The notes under the pieces were generated by a model that worked only from the letters and a program-made list of their open reading frames with translations, ran no database searches and was not told the DNA's origin. A stretch of DNA of 7,259 nt, from the NCBI GenBank assembly GCA_030619435.1, contig JAUXBI010000085.1:1-7259 (forward strand), in the 5' to 3' direction. The position numbers and the translations under genes are program-made. The DNA is from Syntrophaceae bacterium. Its GTDB lineage: Bacteria; Desulfobacterota; Syntrophia; Syntrophales; UBA2210. Each line of letters starts with the position of its first letter. Within the stretch, counting starts at the first letter, position 1. Of this stretch, positions 5,253 to 7,259 are shown in pieces.

Positions 5253-6143
5253 TTGAAGATAGCCATTGCCAGTGGAAAGGGCGGTACCGGTAAGACGACA
5301 ATAGCAACAAATCTTGCTTTAACTCTTGCCAACACCGGAAAAACTATTCAGATACTGGACTGTGATGTTGAAGAGCCGAACTGCCATATCTTTCTGAAAC
5401 CGGAGATTGAATCATCCTCTCCTGTTACCGTACTTATTCCAAAGGTCATCGAAGAAAAATGTACGGGGTGCGGTATTTGTGCAGAGGTTTGTGAATACAG
5501 CGCTATTGCCGTAATTAAAGGTAAGGTACTGATATTCCCCGAGTTATGTCATAGTTGCGGCGCATGCAAGCTGTTCTGTCCTGAAGATGCATTCATAGAG
5601 GTACCGAGAGAGTTAGGTATTGTCGAAAAAGGGAAAACCAATGGAATCCGTTTTGTACATGGATTGCTCAATATCGGCGAACTCATGTCTCCGGCTGTTA
5701 TCAGTGGAGTCAAGAAAGTCGCCGGAGAATCGGAGATATTGATCCTCGATTCTCCTCCGGGAACATCCTGTCCTGTTATCGAAGCCGTAAAGGATGCAGA
5801 GTTTGTCCTTCTGGTTACGGAACCTACCCCTTTCGGGTTGAATGATTTGGAACTTGCTGTTGGGATGGTCAGAGAGTTGAATATACCGTTTGCCGTGGCC
5901 ATTAACCGCTCCGATGTCGGCAACGAAGACGTGAAAGAATACTGTAAAAGAGAAAAAATAGAGATTGTCCTGGAAATACCGGATGATCGCAGAATCGCCG
6001 AAGCCTATTCGCGAGGGGAAATGGTCATTCACGCACTACCGGAATATCAAAAAACATTTGAAAGCTGCTGGACAAGAATTACAGATCTCCATGAGAATGC
6101 GCTACAAGCAGGACAACATGTAAAAGCGGCAACGGAAAGTTAA
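5253..6143 (+). CDS. MinD/Mrp-family P-loop ATPase with inserted ferredoxin domain (first paralogue)
   Basis: This 296-residue protein of the MinD superfamily carries an inserted ferredoxin (COG1149 type). From the TTG start it reads MKIAIASGKGGTGKTT, with the deviant Walker A at 8-16 and the signature first Lys at 9. The second motif LDCDVEEPN is at 35-43. The inserted ferredoxin has Cys70/73/76/80 and Cys99/102/105/109; the first motif ends CE rather than CP. The Walker B/switch stretch LDSPPGTSCP starts at 165 with Asp166, and INRSD lies near 220. Such ATPases act in the cytoplasm as Fe-S scaffolds or carriers, or as ParA-like partners; the paired homologues DVU2103/DVU2104 belong to the Desulfovibrio ORP complex. 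Only 4 nt separate it from the second paralogue, pointing to joint expression and perhaps a heterodimer. Confidence 0.92.
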   Translation: MKIAIASGKGGTGKTTIATNLALTLANTGKTIQILDCDVEEPNCHIFLKPEIESSSPVTVLIPKVIEEKCTGCGICAEVCEYSAIAVIKGKVLIFPELCHSCGACKLFCPEDAFIEVPRELGIVEKGKTNGIRFVHGLLNIGELMSPAVISGVKKVAGESEILILDSPPGTSCPVIEAVKDAEFVLLVTEPTPFGLNDLELAVGMVRELNIPFAVAINRSDVGNEDVKEYCKREKIEIVLEIPDDRRIAEAYSRGEMVIHALPEYQKTFESCWTRITDLHENALQAGQHVKAATES

Positions 6144-6147
6144 TATT

Positions 6148-7038
6148 ATGAAAGAAATTGTTGTAATAAGTGGAAAAGGCGGCACCGGAAAAACAAGTAT
6201 TGTGGCAGCCTTTGCAGCCCTGGCGGGAAAGAAAGTCCTGGCGGATTGTGATGTGGATGCAGCCGATCTGCATCTTGTTCTCAATCCCAGGATAGAACAC
6301 CGGGAAGATTTCAGCGGCGGCAAGAAAGCAAAAATATTGGAAGACAAGTGTATAGCCTGTGATCGATGTATAGAAGAATGCCGCTTCGATGCGATACATT
6401 ACCCGATCCTGGGCAATGGAAAAACAGCAGACACACCTTACATAAATCCCATATTCTGTGAAGGGTGCGGTGTGTGTGTGCGTGTATGCCCGGCTGACGC
6501 AATATCCTTTGAGCCGGCCGTGAATGGTGAGTGGTATACATCGTCTACAAATTACGGACCTATGGTACATGCAAGACTCGGCATGGCCGAGGGAAATTCA
6601 GGAAAACTGGTAACGCAGATCCGTCAGGAAGCCCGCGATATCGCGGAGAGAGATAACCTCGACTATATAATTGTTGACGGCTCACCGGGAATCGGGTGCC
6701 CCGTTATTGCATCCATAACGGGCGCTGACCTCGTGCTGGTTGTAACAGAACCGACTCTTTCAGGTCAGCACGACTTACTGCGGGTAGCGGAACTCACCGC
6801 GTATTTTCGAATTCCCACAATTGTATGCATCAACAAGTGGGATCTAAACCCCGATATTACGGAACAGATTGAAGAGGAAGCAAAAGAACGTGGCGTTAAA
6901 CCAGCGGGAAGAATCCGATACGACAATGCCATTACAAAGGCACAGATCATGAAGACCAGCGTCGTGGAATACACCGGTGGTGCTGTTTCCAGCGATATAA
7001 AGGCCGTCTGGCAGAACGTGCTTTACTCGCTTGGTTAG
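6148..7038 (+). CDS. MinD/Mrp-family P-loop ATPase with inserted ferredoxin domain (second paralogue)
   Basis: Also 296 residues, with the same layout as its neighbour. It has the deviant Walker A SGKGGTGKTS (8-17), ADCDVDAAD, then an inserted ferredoxin with Cys68/71/74/78 (CIACDRCIEECR, lacking the usual Gly and Pro) and Cys104/107/110/114 (CEGCGVCVRVCP). Next come VDGSPGIGCP, the Walker B/switch region with a conserved Cys-Pro, and INKWD. The conserved NYGPMVHARLGMAEGNSGKLV segment before the switch is usual in this family. The ATG at 6148 has a modest GGAAAG site upstream. The two paralogues differ most around the first cluster, so they may bind different clusters or redox states. Cytoplasmic Fe-S cluster or metal-cofactor handling is the likely role. 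Confidence 0.92.
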   Translation: MKEIVVISGKGGTGKTSIVAAFAALAGKKVLADCDVDAADLHLVLNPRIEHREDFSGGKKAKILEDKCIACDRCIEECRFDAIHYPILGNGKTADTPYINPIFCEGCGVCVRVCPADAISFEPAVNGEWYTSSTNYGPMVHARLGMAEGNSGKLVTQIRQEARDIAERDNLDYIIVDGSPGIGCPVIASITGADLVLVVTEPTLSGQHDLLRVAELTAYFRIPTIVCINKWDLNPDITEQIEEEAKERGVKPAGRIRYDNAITKAQIMKTSVVEYTGGAVSSDIKAVWQNVLYSLG

Positions 7039-7044
7039 AAAGGA
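7039..7044 (+). promoter_or_regulatory. Ribosome-binding site deciding the TTG start at 7053
   Basis: AAAGGA begins right after the TAG of the preceding gene and ends 8 nt before TTG 7053. The arrangement copies the one before 5253. Confidence 0.7.
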
Positions 7045-7052
7045 TTTACAGA

Positions 7053-7259
7053 TTGAAGATATTTCTGGACTGTTTTCCCTGCTTTCTAAGGCAGGCGTTG
7101 GAGGCAAGCAGAATTTCAGGTGCCGACGAAGAGACTCAGAGAGATGTTTTGAACTGTGTGATGGCAAAACTGCTTGAGATTAACAGGGAAGAGACACCCC
7201 CGCAGATCGGCAGTATGATTCACAACACTATCAGAGAAGCGACCGGCAAAAGTGACCCC
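7053..7259 (+). CDS. DUF89 (damage-control phosphatase ARMT1-like) protein, N-terminal part
   Basis: The 69 visible codons run off the right edge. The start MKIFLDCFPCFLRQALEASR followed by ISGADEETQRDVLN and ETPPQIGSMIHNTIREATGKSDP is the typical N-terminal helical part of bacterial and archaeal DUF89 proteins (COG1578), including the CxxC at residues 7-10. Members characterised elsewhere are metal-dependent phosphatases acting on damaged or unwanted phosphometabolites; the catalytic aspartates lie downstream of the window, so activity cannot be judged. It follows the second Fe-S ATPase by 14 nt and begins with TTG, probably in the same operon. The family is recognised from sequence pattern only. 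Confidence 0.8.
   Translation, partial: MKIFLDCFPCFLRQALEASRISGADEETQRDVLNCVMAKLLEINREETPPQIGSMIHNTIREATGKSDP

Noticed and set aside
4518..5310. Long minus-strand frames opposite the glycine-rich region (Pro/His/Thr-rich products)
   Set aside because: They arise from the GGT/GGC repeats read backward; the plus-strand frame has clear NifX and ferredoxin domains.

Overview
The window reads almost entirely on the + strand and holds two functional blocks. It suggests an anaerobic bacterium, most likely a Gram-negative sulfate reducer or syntroph of the deltaproteobacterial type (Desulfobacterota). The reasons are a good sigma-54 promoter, several low-potential 2[4Fe-4S] proteins, and a cluster resembling the orange protein (ORP) loci known from Desulfovibrio. 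This placement is inference; no rRNA or other phylogenetic marker is present.

Block 1 (1-2562) is a biotin module. It contains the 3' end of birA (biotin-protein ligase), then bioY (substrate-binding S component), one ECF ATPase and one ECF transmembrane T component. The S, A and T genes are adjacent and there is a single ATPase gene, as in dedicated BioMNY-type transporters. Imported biotin would be used by the ligase encoded just upstream.

Block 2 (about 2563-7259) is an ORP/MTH1175-like cluster. A 180-bp gap carries a palindrome-rich stretch and then a sigma-54 -24/-12 promoter (2706-2721) that fires into two small NifX/NifB-domain proteins (2753, 3166) and two glycine-rich DUF5320-type proteins (3593, 3870). 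An intrinsic terminator (4280-4330) closes that part. After it come a three-part protein (4444: NifX domain, glycine-rich repeats with a coiled coil, and a C-terminal 2[4Fe-4S] ferredoxin), two paralogous MinD/Mrp-type ATPases each with an inserted ferredoxin (5253, 6148), and the start of a DUF89-family protein (7053) cut by the window end.

The main inference is that block 2 builds or uses a metal-sulfur cluster. NifX-like subunits would hold a cofactor, the Fe-S ATPases would act as cluster scaffolds or carriers, and the glycine-rich coiled-coil proteins would be partners. No nitrogenase gene is seen, so the label 'dinitrogenase iron-molybdenum cofactor' should be read as a fold family rather than a role in nitrogen fixation. 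The fusion at 4444 is the most informative item because it joins three domains that occur separately elsewhere in or near the same cluster. No tRNA, rRNA, CRISPR array or mobile element was seen, and there is no gene-free stretch above 300 bases.
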